Shown in pieces: positions 25,329 through 34,391 of a DNA stretch of 64,000 bases. Location: the NCBI GenBank assembly GCA_030750865.1, contig JASMHE010000010.1, positions 1 to 64,000 of the forward strand, given 5' to 3'. Made by a program: the position numbers and the translations under genes. The notes beneath the pieces are model-generated. The model was not told the origin of the DNA and did no database searches. It saw nothing but the letters and a program-made list of their open reading frames with translations. This DNA comes from Alphaproteobacteria bacterium. Lineage in GTDB: Bacteria > Pseudomonadota > Alphaproteobacteria > Micavibrionales > Micavibrionaceae. Numbering within the stretch: position 1 is the first letter of the stretch; each line of letters opens with the position of its first letter.

Positions 25329-27677
25329 TTATTCCGCTGCATATGTTGTTTTCAGTTTTTCCAGATCGTCCCGTATATTCTCGATTTCATAGGGGATCTG
25401 TTTAATCAGGTCATTATAATCGGCTTTGTCCTGATGCGCCATATCCTGAATCTGTTTTGCGATATCACCCAGTGGAAGACAGCATGCGGAATAGGCCGCG
25501 CCTTTGAGGCTGTGGGATAAGTCATGTACGGCTTTTGTGTCATTGTGCGCGGCGGCGTCTGTCAGTTTTTCAATTGTTTTGGATGACATATCAAGGAAGA
25601 TGCCGATCATGCCAAGTGATTCAGCGTCGATCTGGCCAAAGTGCTCTTTGATTTTGTTTTTATCAATGGCTTGCACCGGACGCGCTGTGATAGGGGCATC
25701 GTTGGTATTGATATCTGCTGTTACGGATTCATCTGTGGTGTTTGCCGTATTTTTGATGCGAAAGAGATTCCAGCGGATCAGCAGGCGTTTGATTTGTCCG
25801 AGGGACACAGGCTTGATCAGACATTCATCAAAGCGATGTTCCAGATATATATTGCGGCGGCTTGTTTGAATGTCGGCCGTCAATGCCACGATCGGCATGG
25901 ATTTGATATGCCGGCTGTCATGATTGCGCGCGGCGGCCACCAGTTCATAGCCGTCCATGACCGGCATATGAAGGTCGGTGATCAGCATGTCATAGTCGTT
26001 TTCTGTCAATTTCTGTAGCGCGTCTTCGCCGTTTTGCGCAAAGGTGATATTGATATCGAATTGGTCAAATTGTTTGGCCAGAATATGACGAACGCTTTCG
26101 GTATCTTCGGCAATCAGGATGTCTGCGGTTTTTGCGGCCGTATTATCAATATTGCGTTGCAGGGAATTGACGATCGCATCGGCAAGCCCCAGGCGGCTTG
26201 CGGGTTTGGAAAGATATGATACACCCATCGAGGTGAGGGCGTCATGCATGCCCGGATCTTCGCGGACCGTGTACATCAAAATGCTGGAAGACGGGCGGAT
26301 GTCGAGAATGTCTGTAATTAGATCTGTGCCCAGACCGTCGGGCAGTCCCTGATCGACAATTGTGATATCAAACGGCTGTTCTTTGGTGATGCTCAGCGCT
26401 TCGGTGTATGAGCCGCATACGGTGACTTTTGCCCCCATCGTTTCCAGTGCGTATTTGATTTCCTTTGCCCCTTGTGGGTGATCTTCGACAGATAAGACGG
26501 TGACGCCGTCTAAATTCGGCAGGTCGGATTGTGCGGCGTCGGTGCTGATTTCATGGGCGGGAATTTCAAACCAGAATGTCGCGCCGTTGCCGATATCACT
26601 TTCGATTCCGATTTGTCCGCCCATTAATGTCACAAGCTTGTGACAGATAGAAAGGCCCAGTCCGGTGCCGCCGAATTTGCGTGTGATGCTGTTATCGGCC
26701 TGTGTAAAGGGTGAAAAGAGCTTGTCCTGCGCCGCTTTTGAAATGCCGGGGCCGCTATCCTGTACTTCGAAACGGATGGCAGGTACGGGATCATCGGATG
26801 TATGAAGAGTCGCTGTTTTCAGCGTAACGGCAACCGTGCCGTCTTCGGTAAATTTGACGGCATTTGAAATCAGGTTCATCAGGATTTGCCGCAGGCGCAG
26901 CGGGTCCCCCTCAATCACGCGCGGTACGGCGGGATCTATTTCATCAACAAAGGTGATGTGTTTGCTTTTGGGCTGGGCCTTGATGGCTTCGATAACGCCG
27001 TGAACAAGTGTGCGTAGCGGCACTTCAAATTCGTCCAGTTCCATTTTGTCGGCATCCATCTTGGTCAGGTCGAGGATGTCGTCAAGGATACTCATCATGG
27101 CGCTGGCAGATTCGCGCGCCGTATGGACCATTGATTTGATGTTGTCGTCCTGACTATCTGCGCCGATCAACTCCAATAAGCCGAAGACACTTTGCATCGG
27201 TGTACGAATTTCGTGACTGACCGTGGCAAGGAAATTGGTTTTAAGCTCGGAAATCTGATCGGCTTCGGCGAGTGCCTCTTCCAGTAGGGCTTCGGCATAT
27301 TTATCTTCGGAAATATCGGTGAACCATAAAACAAAGGCTTCTGCGCCGCGATAATTGCATTCTTGTATGAAAAGCTTGATCCACCGTTTCACAATGCCTG
27401 CGGCGTTTTCTTTTTCCAGTGTAATTGTGTAGTTATAGGGCGGGTGTGATGAATTCAGCCGTTCAGTCAGGTCGGTGTCATGATAATCGGGCAAAAGATC
27501 GGCCAGTGTGTGACCGGTAATGTCGGCCGGGGTTATCTCATCCTCGCCGAGCCATCTTTTGATAAGCTGTATGAAGTGCGGGTTGCAATATTGAACAGGT
27601 AACCGGTCGCCATCCTTTTCGACGATGCACAAACCAAACGGGGCGGCTTCGTAAAAAGCATTCAGGTTTTTATCCAT
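25329..27677 (-). CDS. Hybrid histidine kinase: PAS, HisKA, HATPase, two receivers, HPt
   Basis: The 782-residue protein has no membrane segment, so it senses an internal signal. Domains: PAS-like (about 5-130), HisKA with His155 in ATVSHEIRTP, HATPase_c with Asn272, DSGPG (307-311) and GGTGLG (336-341), a first receiver with Asp442, a second receiver with Asp568 in ITDLHMP, and a C-terminal HPt domain with His722 in HSLKGAA. A complete phosphorelay in one polypeptide, resembling TorS/BarA-type kinases without a sensor membrane domain. No response regulator gene is adjacent, so the output partner is unknown. It is the first gene of the minus-strand series and diverges from asd. Confidence 0.95.
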   Translation of the reverse strand: MDKNLNAFYEAAPFGLCIVEKDGDRLPVQYCNPHFIQLIKRWLGEDEITPADITGHTLADLLPDYHDTDLTERLNSSHPPYNYTITLEKENAAGIVKRWIKLFIQECNYRGAEAFVLWFTDISEDKYAEALLEEALAEADQISELKTNFLATVSHEIRTPMQSVFGLLELIGADSQDDNIKSMVHTARESASAMMSILDDILDLTKMDADKMELDEFEVPLRTLVHGVIEAIKAQPKSKHITFVDEIDPAVPRVIEGDPLRLRQILMNLISNAVKFTEDGTVAVTLKTATLHTSDDPVPAIRFEVQDSGPGISKAAQDKLFSPFTQADNSITRKFGGTGLGLSICHKLVTLMGGQIGIESDIGNGATFWFEIPAHEISTDAAQSDLPNLDGVTVLSVEDHPQGAKEIKYALETMGAKVTVCGSYTEALSITKEQPFDITIVDQGLPDGLGTDLITDILDIRPSSSILMYTVREDPGMHDALTSMGVSYLSKPASRLGLADAIVNSLQRNIDNTAAKTADILIAEDTESVRHILAKQFDQFDINITFAQNGEDALQKLTENDYDMLITDLHMPVMDGYELVAAARNHDSRHIKSMPIVALTADIQTSRRNIYLEHRFDECLIKPVSLGQIKRLLIRWNLFRIKNTANTTDESVTADINTNDAPITARPVQAIDKNKIKEHFGQIDAESLGMIGIFLDMSSKTIEKLTDAAAHNDTKAVHDLSHSLKGAAYSACCLPLGDIAKQIQDMAHQDKADYNDLIKQIPYEIENIRDDLEKLKTTYAAE

Positions 27678-27795
27678 GCCGCGCCCCTCGTGTTTTACTT
27701 GTTTTCGCCGTGTTTCATTATTATTTTGTCTTGATTCCGGAGCGGATGCTCCTGTAAAAGGAACACTATCATAACATTGTAAAGAAAGAATAAAA

Positions 27796-28794
27796 ATGGG
27801 TTATAGAGTTGCGGTTGTCGGTGCGACAGGAAATGTCGGACATGAAATGTTGAAAATTCTTGATGAGCGGGAATTTCCGGTTGATGAAATTTATGCGCTG
27901 GCCTCATCACGGTCGGTCGGCAAAGAAGTGTCGTTCGGTGATGAGAATATCAAGGTCACGGACCTTGCGAATTTTGATTTCTCGAAGGTAGATATTGTTT
28001 TGTCATCGCCAGGGGCAAAAGTGTCTGCTGCGTTTGCGCCGAAAGCGGCCAAAGCGGGCGCGGTTGTGATCGATAATACAAGTCATTTCCGCATGGCCCC
28101 CGATGTGCCGTTGATTGTGCCCGAAGTAAACCCCGAGGCGATCAAAGGACATAAAAACATCATTGCCAACCCGAACTGTTCAACGATCCAGATGGTTGTG
28201 GCATTGAAGCCGTTGCATGATTTGGCGAAAATCAAGCGTGTTGTTGTTTCGACATACCAGTCAGTGTCCGGTGGCGGGAAGGCAGCGATGGATGCGCTGT
28301 TTAACCAGACAAAATCCGTTTACATGAATGATTTGCAGGAAAATGACATTTTCCCAAAGCGCATTGCGTTTAATATCATCCCGCAAATTGACGTGTTTAT
28401 GGATGATCATCAGACAAAAGAAGAATGGAAAATGGTTGTTGAGACCAAGAAGATTCTGGACCCGAAAATCAAGCTTTGCGCCAACTGTGTGCGCGTACCT
28501 GTTTTTGTTGGTCATTCCGAAATGGTGAATGTCGAATTTGAAGATGAGGTTTCGGCATCGCAGGCCATTGACGCATGGCGCGAATTTGAAGGCACCACGG
28601 TGATTGATTTGGATTCCGAACTTGAATATGTCACGCCTGCGGAAATTGCCGGTGAAGATGACGTGTTCATCAGCCGTGTACGCGAAGATATCTCGGTTGA
28701 AAATGGCCTGAATTTCTGGTGCGTGTCAGACAATCTGCGCAAAGGGGCCGCGCTGAACACGGTACAGATCGCCGAACTTTTGATTAAGTCCTAA
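27796..28794 (+). CDS. asd: Aspartate-semialdehyde dehydrogenase
   Basis: Asd reduces aspartyl phosphate to aspartate semialdehyde, the branch point to lysine/diaminopimelate, threonine and methionine. The 332-residue protein has the NADP-binding GATGNVG (10-16), catalytic Cys128 in NPNCST, and the active-site His region RVPVFVGHSE. Length and motifs are typical of the bacterial Asd family. It feeds meso-diaminopimelate to MurE in this window. It diverges from the kinase gene; a short hairpin GGAGC/GCTCC (27739-27752) lies in the shared gap. Its stop is 6 bp from the convergent pdxY stop. Confidence 0.97.
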   Translation: MGYRVAVVGATGNVGHEMLKILDEREFPVDEIYALASSRSVGKEVSFGDENIKVTDLANFDFSKVDIVLSSPGAKVSAAFAPKAAKAGAVVIDNTSHFRMAPDVPLIVPEVNPEAIKGHKNIIANPNCSTIQMVVALKPLHDLAKIKRVVVSTYQSVSGGGKAAMDALFNQTKSVYMNDLQENDIFPKRIAFNIIPQIDVFMDDHQTKEEWKMVVETKKILDPKIKLCANCVRVPVFVGHSEMVNVEFEDEVSASQAIDAWREFEGTTVIDLDSELEYVTPAEIAGEDDVFISRVREDISVENGLNFWCVSDNLRKGAALNTVQIAELLIKS

Positions 28795-28800
28795 GTCAGG

Positions 28801-29661
28801 TTAGGCACGTTCTGCGCTGAACTGTTTGTCAGGTGATACAAAATAATCTTGCGCCGCGATGATGGAAAGCTCGCGGCGTTTGCTTTTTGCGGTCAGGTCG
28901 AGTGTTTGGTAAACCGCGTTCACGGTGTTTTCAAGAGCAGATCGTAAGTCTTCGCCATTCATCATGTGGCCGAGGAACAGGGCGGCGGTCATATCACCGG
29001 ATCCGTTCGGTTCCGTGTTGAAGGCAATGCGGGGTGTTGTGATGCGGTATTTTTTGCCGTTTTTATGCGAGATAATCGTTTCGATATGATGATCTTTGGT
29101 TTCTTCGGTGTGAATGGATGTGGCCAGAATGATGTCCGGTCCTGTGCTGTGCAATTTTTCACATGCCGCAGCAACATCATCGTGACTAATGATTGTGGTG
29201 TCGCTTAAATACGATAATTCAAACTGGTTCGGCGTAATGATGTGCGCAGCCTGAATCGCGCGGTTCTTGAAAAAGCCCGGCAATTCTTCTTTTACGAAAA
29301 AGCCACGCCCCGTATCGCCCATGACGGGATCGCAGCAATAAAGCGCATCTGTGTTACGCAGTTTGATTTCCTCAACGGTTTGCAGAACAAGATTGCCAAG
29401 TTCGGTGTCGCCCATATAGCCGGATAGAACGGCGTCAATATTGCTCAGCACGCCGCGTTCTTCCAGCCCGTCAATCAGCGATTCAATATCGGCGGGAGAG
29501 AAAATCTGTCCGCGCCAGTTGCCGTATCCTGTGTGATTTGAAAATTGTACGGTGTTCACAATGCTAACTTCGAATCCCATGCGCTGTAAGGGGAAAACGG
29601 CTGCCCGATTGCCGACATAGCCGTATGCAACATGGGACTGGATAGAAAGAATATGTTTCAT
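28801..29661 (-). CDS. pdxY: Pyridoxal kinase
   Basis: It phosphorylates pyridoxal (and related vitamers) with ATP to make pyridoxal phosphate in salvage. The roughly 286-residue protein has the PfkB/ribokinase-type fold of PdxY: N-terminal ILSIQSHVAYGYVGN, the vitamer-contact segment NTVQFSNHTGYG, CDPVMGDTGRGFFV and the anion-hole motif GSGDMTAALFLGHM with catalytic Asp. The start at 29661 is preferred over the ATG at 29673, because AAGGTGA precedes it. It diverges from sdhC across a gap containing a 20-bp palindrome, so the two may share control. Confidence 0.95.
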   Translation of the reverse strand: MKHILSIQSHVAYGYVGNRAAVFPLQRMGFEVSIVNTVQFSNHTGYGNWRGQIFSPADIESLIDGLEERGVLSNIDAVLSGYMGDTELGNLVLQTVEEIKLRNTDALYCCDPVMGDTGRGFFVKEELPGFFKNRAIQAAHIITPNQFELSYLSDTTIISHDDVAAACEKLHSTGPDIILATSIHTEETKDHHIETIISHKNGKKYRITTPRIAFNTEPNGSGDMTAALFLGHMMNGEDLRSALENTVNAVYQTLDLTAKSKRRELSIIAAQDYFVSPDKQFSAERA

Positions 29662-29728
29662 GTTCACCTTCATAAATCGTTGCGCTGCGAAAATTTGCGG
29701 GTCATTATCGCCGAGATAGGGGATTTTG

Positions 29729-29748
29729 CAAAATAAATATTTATTTTG
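29729..29748. promoter_or_regulatory. Perfect 20-bp palindrome in the pdxY-sdhC divergent promoter region
   Basis: CAAAATAAATATTTATTTTG is a perfect inverted repeat. It ends 2 bp before the predicted -35 element of sdhCDAB, a normal place for an activator or repressor site. The cognate regulator is unknown. Confidence 0.6.
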
Positions 29749-29750
29749 GT

Positions 29751-29779
29751 TTGGCTTCTCTGAAAATCGACGCTATCAT
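29751..29779 (+). promoter_or_regulatory. Predicted promoter of sdhCDAB
   Basis: TTGGCT (29751-29756) and TATCAT (29774-29779) are 17 bp apart, matching 4/6 and 5/6 of consensus, about 40 bp upstream of the sdhC start. Confidence 0.55.
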
Positions 29780-29820
29780 GTTGCCGCATTAATATTAACG
29801 AATACAAGGTGATGAATTCG

Positions 29821-30225
29821 ATGTCCGGATCTTCAAAGAAAATACAAAGACCCTTGTCGCCGCATTTGCAGGTTTACAAACCGCAAATGACGTCCGTTTT
29901 GTCCATTTTACACCGCATGACCGGCTTTGCGATGGCGGTCGGCATTCTTGTGGTTGTCTGGATGCTGGTGGCTGCGGCAAGTGGCGAGCAAGCATACAAT
30001 GTGTTCTTGCACTATGTGGGATCGAAAGTCGGTATGGTCTTGCTGTTTGGCTGGTCCGTTGCCTTTTTCTATCACATGTCAAACGGTATCCGGCATTTGT
30101 TCTGGGATATGGGCTATTTGTTTAAATTACAAAATGCGTTCCGCGCTGGTTATGTGGTTTTGCTGTCAACGGTTGTGTTGACGGGATTGCTGTGGTGGAC
30201 GGTTTGCCCGTTTAATGTGCACTAA
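29821..30225 (+). CDS. sdhC: Succinate dehydrogenase cytochrome b556 subunit
   Basis: SdhC is a membrane anchor of complex II and helps bind heme b and ubiquinone. The 134-residue protein has the family signature RPLSPHLQVYKPQMTSVLSILHRMTG, three membrane helices and the heme-ligand region HMSNGIRHLFWD. The ATG at 29821 is chosen because AAGGTGA (29806-29812) is 8 bp before it; ATG 29812 overlaps that site. First gene of sdhCDAB. Confidence 0.95.
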   Translation: MSGSSKKIQRPLSPHLQVYKPQMTSVLSILHRMTGFAMAVGILVVVWMLVAAASGEQAYNVFLHYVGSKVGMVLLFGWSVAFFYHMSNGIRHLFWDMGYLFKLQNAFRAGYVVLLSTVVLTGLLWWTVCPFNVH

Positions 30226-30249
30226 TTTTGAATGATCGGGAATGAAGCG

Positions 30250-30654
30250 ATGAAATTGAAATGGGAAGAAAGCGGATTGAAAGCACCTTTAGCACGGGCC
30301 AAAGGTCTTGGGTCTGCCAAAGAAGGATCTGAACACTGGTTTATGCAGCGCGTGACAGCCATATCGAATTTGATTTTGATGGCGTGGCTGATCTGGTCTG
30401 TTATTCATCATGTCGTCGGTGCGTCACATGCTGATTTTACGGCATGGCTGGCTGCGCCTGTGAATGCAATTTTGATGATTTTGGCCGTGATCTCGGTGTT
30501 TTATCATGCGGCGCTGGGAACGCAGGTGATCACAGAAGATTATGTACATCATGAAGGATTGAAAATGATCAAGCTGATCGGGATCAAGCTGTTCTTCTTC
30601 GGTGCTGCTGTGGCCTGTATATTTTCAATTATGAAGGTCGCATTTGGCGGTTAA
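30250..30654 (+). CDS. sdhD: Succinate dehydrogenase hydrophobic membrane anchor
   Basis: SdhD is the second membrane anchor of complex II. The 134-residue protein has the N-terminal GLGSAKEGSEHWFMQRVTAI block, which carries the conserved quinone-site residues of alphaproteobacterial SdhD, then three helices and the motif YHAALGTQVITEDYVHHE with the heme-side His. The ATG at 30250 is preferred because GGGA lies upstream; an ATG at 30232 has no ribosome site. It lies between sdhC and sdhA. Confidence 0.92.
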   Translation: MKLKWEESGLKAPLARAKGLGSAKEGSEHWFMQRVTAISNLILMAWLIWSVIHHVVGASHADFTAWLAAPVNAILMILAVISVFYHAALGTQVITEDYVHHEGLKMIKLIGIKLFFFGAAVACIFSIMKVAFGG

Positions 30655-30684
30655 AATTTGGGTTTTAAAAAGGTGGAAGAGTAA

Positions 30685-32475
30685 ATGTCTGAGAAATACG
30701 AAATTGTAGATCATGAATTTGATGTCGTTGTTGTCGGTGGCGGCGGCGCCGGTCTGCGTGCCGGGTTTGGTTGCGCCGAGAAGGGGTTGAGCACGGCAAT
30801 TATCTCGAAGGTTTTTCCGACACGCTCACACACGGTTGCAGCGCAGGGCGGCATTTCTGCCGCGCTTGGAAATGTTGGTGAAGATGACTGGCGCTTTCAT
30901 ATGTATGACACGGTCAAAGGCTCTGACTGGCTGGGCGATCAGGATGCGATTGAATATATGTGCCGCGAAGCCATTCCCGCCATTATCGAGCTGGAACATT
31001 ATGGCGTACCGTTTTCCCGTACCGAAGACGGCAAGATTTATCAGCGTCCGTTCGGCGGGATGACAACCCATTACGGCAAAGGCACGGCGCGCCGCACATG
31101 CGCCGCCGCAGACCGTACAGGGCACGCGATTTTGCACACATTATATACGCAAGCATTAAAGCATAAGGCCGAGTTCTTCATTGAATATTTCGTGCTTGAT
31201 CTGATCATGAGTGATGATGGCGAATGTATCGGTGTTATGGCGTGGAATCTGGATGACGGTAAAATTCACCGTTTTCGCGCACACCAGACCATCCTTGCAA
31301 CGGGTGGTTATGGCCGTGCCTATTTCTCTTGTACATCGGCGCACACATGTACGGGCGACGGGAATGCGATGGTCTTGCGGGCCGGTATTCCGTTGCAGGA
31401 TATGGAGTTTGTTCAATTCCACCCGACAGGTATCTATGGCGCAGGCTGTCTGATTACCGAAGGGGTGCGTGGTGAAGGTGGTTATCTGACCAATAGCGAA
31501 GGTGAGCGCTTTATGGAGCGTTATGCGCCATCGGCCAAAGACCTTGCTAGCCGCGATGTCGTGTCGCGTTCCATGACGATTGAAATTCGCGAAGGGCGCG
31601 GCGTTGGTGAAAATAAAGACCATATCTATCTGCACCTTGATCATCTGGATGATGATGTGATCCATTCACGCTTGCCGGGGATTGCCGAAACGGCGAAAAT
31701 CTTTGCCGGTGTTGATGTGACGAAAGAGCCGATCCCTGTTCTGCCGACGGTGCATTACAATATGGGCGGTATTCCGACAAATTATAAAACCGAAGTTTTG
31801 AACCCGACAAAAGATGATCCGAATGCGGCCGTGCCGGGCTTGATGGCGATTGGTGAAGCGGCTTGTGTTTCCGTACACGGCGCGAACCGTTTGGGATCAA
31901 ACTCACTTCTTGACCTAGTTGTCTTCGGGCGCGCGGCGGCAAATCGCTGTGCCGAGCTTGTCTCGCCGGGGTCTTCACATCAGGCGCTTGGTGGTGATGA
32001 CGGATCAAAGGCGCTGGATCGTCTTGATTTCTTCCGGAACAACAAGGGCAAAACGAAAACGGCGGAATTGCGCCTGCGCATGCAGAAAAATATGCAGAAC
32101 CATGCTGCGGTGTTCCGTACGCAGGAAACAATGGAAGAAGGCCGCGATCTGGTCGATCAGTGCTTTGATGCGAAAAACGATCTGAGTGTTGAAGACAAAT
32201 CAATGATTTTCAATACCGACCTTGTGGAGACGCTGGAGCTGGATAATTTGCTTTATCAGGCAAAAGCCACAATTCATTGTGCGTGTAACCGGAAAGAGTC
32301 ACGCGGCGCACATGCGCACGAAGATTATCCTGACCGCGATGATAAGGAGTGGATGAAACATTCCACAGTGCGCATCGATCCGAAAGGGAAGGTCGAACTT
32401 GGTGATCGTCCGGTTATTTTGACAACATTGACGAACGATGTTGAATCCTTCCCGCCGAAAAAACGTGTTTATTAA
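30685..32475 (+). CDS. sdhA: Succinate dehydrogenase flavoprotein subunit
   Basis: SdhA oxidises succinate to fumarate and passes electrons through covalent FAD. The 596-residue protein contains the Rossmann [10 protein letters not shown] motif (12-25), the flavinylation His in [17 protein letters not shown], active-site motifs [22 protein letters not shown] and the capping-domain Arg/His sequence, and the C-terminal [18 protein letters not shown] block. All are standard for bacterial and mitochondrial SdhA. A GGTGG-type ribosome site precedes the ATG. Confidence 0.98.
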   Translation: MSEKYEIVDHEFDVVVVGGGGAGLRAGFGCAEKGLSTAIISKVFPTRSHTVAAQGGISAALGNVGEDDWRFHMYDTVKGSDWLGDQDAIEYMCREAIPAIIELEHYGVPFSRTEDGKIYQRPFGGMTTHYGKGTARRTCAAADRTGHAILHTLYTQALKHKAEFFIEYFVLDLIMSDDGECIGVMAWNLDDGKIHRFRAHQTILATGGYGRAYFSCTSAHTCTGDGNAMVLRAGIPLQDMEFVQFHPTGIYGAGCLITEGVRGEGGYLTNSEGERFMERYAPSAKDLASRDVVSRSMTIEIREGRGVGENKDHIYLHLDHLDDDVIHSRLPGIAETAKIFAGVDVTKEPIPVLPTVHYNMGGIPTNYKTEVLNPTKDDPNAAVPGLMAIGEAACVSVHGANRLGSNSLLDLVVFGRAAANRCAELVSPGSSHQALGGDDGSKALDRLDFFRNNKGKTKTAELRLRMQKNMQNHAAVFRTQETMEEGRDLVDQCFDAKNDLSVEDKSMIFNTDLVETLELDNLLYQAKATIHCACNRKESRGAHAHEDYPDRDDKEWMKHSTVRIDPKGKVELGDRPVILTTLTNDVESFPPKKRVY

Positions 32476-32501
32476 TCTGAAGATGATTAAAGGTATAAAA
32501 G

Positions 32502-33299
32502 ATGGCAGAATTTAAACTTCCCAGACATTCCCGCATTGAAAAAGGGCGCGAAATTGACGCGGCCGATAAGGGGGCTAAACGTAAAAAGAAATTCTCGATT
32601 TACCGCTGGGATCCGGATACGGCTGATAATCCGCGTATGGACACCTATGAAATCGATCTGGATAAATGCGGACCGATGGTGCTGGATGCGCTGATTTATA
32701 TCAAGAACGAAATTGATAGTACGGTGACATTCCGTCGGTCATGCCGCGAAGGGATTTGCGGGTCATGTGCGATGAATATCGATGGCACAAATACGCTGGC
32801 CTGTACGAAACCGATCGAAGATGTCAAAAAGACGCAGGTGCGCATCACGCCACTGCCGCATATGAATGTTGTCAAAGACCTTGTGCCGGATCAAAATCAC
32901 CTGATCGCGCAATATAATTCGATCGAACCGTGGCTGAAGACAGATTCGCCTGCGCCAACGCGGGAGCGTTTGCAAAGCGCGGAAGATGCCGATCACCTGA
33001 ATGGTGAGGACGGGCATGGTCCGGCCGGTTGTATTTTGTGTTTTTGTTGTTCGACATCTTGCCCGAGCTATTGGTGGAACAGTGACCGTTTTATGGGCCC
33101 TGCGACATTGATGCAGGCCTATCGCTGGATTTCGGATACGCGTGATGAAGCAACGGGCGAACGTTTGGATCAATTGGAAGACCCATTCCGTCTGTACCGT
33201 TGTCATACCATTATGAATTGTACGAATACATGTCCGAAAGGGCTGAATCCGGCTAAATCAATCGGTGAAATCAAGAAATTGATGGTCACGCGGAAGTAA
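32502..33299 (+). CDS. sdhB: Succinate dehydrogenase iron-sulfur subunit
   Basis: SdhB relays electrons from FAD to quinone through three clusters. The 265 residues hold the [2Fe-2S] motif [10 protein letters not shown] plus a later Cys, the [4Fe-4S] and [3Fe-4S] motifs [17 protein letters not shown] and [17 protein letters not shown], in normal spacing. The gene is last in sdhCDAB and is followed by a terminator. The operon lies next to two iron-linked loci in this window, but has no recognisable Fur box. Confidence 0.98.
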   Translation: MAEFKLPRHSRIEKGREIDAADKGAKRKKKFSIYRWDPDTADNPRMDTYEIDLDKCGPMVLDALIYIKNEIDSTVTFRRSCREGICGSCAMNIDGTNTLACTKPIEDVKKTQVRITPLPHMNVVKDLVPDQNHLIAQYNSIEPWLKTDSPAPTRERLQSAEDADHLNGEDGHGPAGCILCFCCSTSCPSYWWNSDRFMGPATLMQAYRWISDTRDEATGERLDQLEDPFRLYRCHTIMNCTNTCPKGLNPAKSIGEIKKLMVTRK

Positions 33300-33324
33300 T
33301 TCTTATCGATTTGAGACAGGTTCA

Positions 33325-33362
33325 AAGCGCGTATGCCATATGTGGGATGCGCGCTTTTTCTT
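33325..33362 (+). terminator. Terminator of sdhCDAB
   Basis: AAAGCGCG (33325-33332) pairs with CGCGCTTT (33351-33358), with partial extension of the stem inward, followed by TTTCTTT. Confidence 0.75.
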
Positions 33363-33378
33363 TGTGCGTGGTAAAATG

Positions 33379-33399
33379 ATTTGAAATATTATTTCAAAT
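33379..33399. repeat. Inverted repeat 9-3-9, non-coding
   Basis: ATTTGAAAT (33379-33387) and ATTTCAAAT (33391-33399) are separated by ATT. It is the first of two AT-rich palindromes in the gap after sdhB and is a candidate operator. Confidence 0.5.
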
Positions 33400-33438
33400 T
33401 TGTGTCAGCGTTCTTTTTCTTGTTGCGTGAGTATTGCG

Positions 33439-33466
33439 ATTATGTTAATTTAATAATTAACATAAT
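33439..33466. repeat. Inverted repeat 12-4-12, non-coding
   Basis: ATTATGTTAATT (33439-33450) and AATTAACATAAT (33455-33466) are separated by TAAT. A TATGAT at 33466-33471 immediately follows, so it could be an operator over a promoter directed rightward. Confidence 0.55.
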
Positions 33467-33472
33467 ATGATG

Positions 33473-33566
33473 CTTTTGTAAGAATAAAGAATGTCAGGGA
33501 TTTAAGGCTTCATAGGAGGAGTCTGGGAATTTGAGCGGCTTGCTTCGGCAGGCCGCTCTTTTTTTA
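33473..33566 (+). ncRNA. Possible small RNA ending in a strong intrinsic terminator
   Basis: Between the sdhB terminator and msrA no convincing ORF exists, yet a very strong terminator (33533-33565) points rightward. The stretch between the TATGAT and the terminator is about 90 nt and contains an unpaired AGGAGGAG (33514-33521). An independently transcribed small RNA is one explanation; the 5' end is inferred from a -10-like box only. It could instead be a second terminator for sdhCDAB read-through. Confidence 0.35.
33533..33565 (+). terminator. Strong intrinsic terminator with TTCG loop
   Basis: GAGCGGCTTGC (33533-33543) pairs with GCAGGCCGCTC (33548-33558), with one G-T wobble and loop TTCG, followed by seven T. 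Confidence 0.88.
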
Positions 33567-33602
33567 TTATTGAGGCAGGGCGCGTTTAAGAAAAAAAGCG
33601 AG

Positions 33603-34229
33603 TTACCGGTTCTTCTTGGCTTTTTGCTGCTTTTTATATTGTACACGGATATGATCTTCGCCGGTCTTTTCCTTGTATTTCTCGTAATATTGCTGATGGT
33701 AATCCTCTGCAGGCCAGAAATCTTCGGCATGTTCGATTGTTGTGACAATCGGTTTGTCGAAAATGTCAGCGCCTTCGAGTTGGGCAATGCTTTCCTGTGC
33801 AATATTCTTTTGGCGTGTGTCCTGATAAAAAATAGCGGACCTGTATTGCGTGCCGACATCAACGCCCTGTTTGTTAAGTTGTGTCGGGTCGTGCGCCTTG
33901 ATCATAAAGAAAATCAAGAGCTTTTCGTAACTTGTTTTCTTTGGATCATAGTAAACCTGTACGACTTCTGCATGTCCGGTCGTGCCCTTTGAGACGTCCT
34001 GATAGGTCGGGTCCGGTGTCTGCCCGCCCATATATCCTGCGACGGTATAGAGGACGCCGGGCTGCCCACGGAATTCGCTTTCGATGCACCAAAAACAGCC
34101 GCCTGCAAAGATTGCGGTTTCGGCGTTTTTTGGTTTTTTGTCCATCAGGTCACCTTTTTGTTTTGCGTGGCTGTGACCCGGGAAGAGGGCCAGCATGCCA
34201 ATGATGATAAAAAGAGATAGCTTCTTCAT
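33603..34229 (-). CDS. msrA: Exported peptide methionine sulfoxide reductase MsrA
   Basis: MsrA reduces the S-form of methionine sulfoxide in proteins. The 208-residue protein starts with a signal peptide (MKKLSLFIIIGMLALFPGHSHA), so repair is likely in the periplasm. The catalytic motif reads GGCFWCIES, with Cys45 as nucleophile and an extra Cys48 where many MsrA have Gly. The YxGG (AGYMGG), GHAEVVQV and PAEDYHQQY blocks are intact. The C-terminus ends in a Lys/Gln-rich basic tail. It is a single gene on the minus strand, with the possible small RNA just downstream on the opposite strand. Confidence 0.95.
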   Translation of the reverse strand: MKKLSLFIIIGMLALFPGHSHAKQKGDLMDKKPKNAETAIFAGGCFWCIESEFRGQPGVLYTVAGYMGGQTPDPTYQDVSKGTTGHAEVVQVYYDPKKTSYEKLLIFFMIKAHDPTQLNKQGVDVGTQYRSAIFYQDTRQKNIAQESIAQLEGADIFDKPIVTTIEHAEDFWPAEDYHQQYYEKYKEKTGEDHIRVQYKKQQKAKKNR

Positions 34230-34337
34230 GTTTCTTGCTTTTGTTTTTACTTTCTTTCTCAGTTATAGACATAAATTCGTTAAAAACCACATTATAGTTA
34301 CATATTTTTTACGTGACGTGAACCGTCTGAAAGAATG

Positions 34338-34369
34338 AAAAAAGCCCGGATCTGCACATCCGGGCTTTT
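34338..34369 (-). terminator. Terminator of the secreted protein gene at 34392
   Basis: A perfect 12-bp stem AAAAGCCCGGAT (34340-34351) / ATCCGGGCTTTT (34358-34369). The A-run at the left becomes a U-run on the minus strand. Confidence 0.88.
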
Positions 34370-34391
34370 CGTTGTATTAACCAAAGGAGGG

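Noticed and set aside
33531-33992. TTG-start frame with an AGGAGGAG upstream, overlapping msrA
   Set aside because: The start would lie inside the terminator stem, and most of the frame is antisense to msrA. The ribosome-like motif is better seen as part of a possible small RNA.
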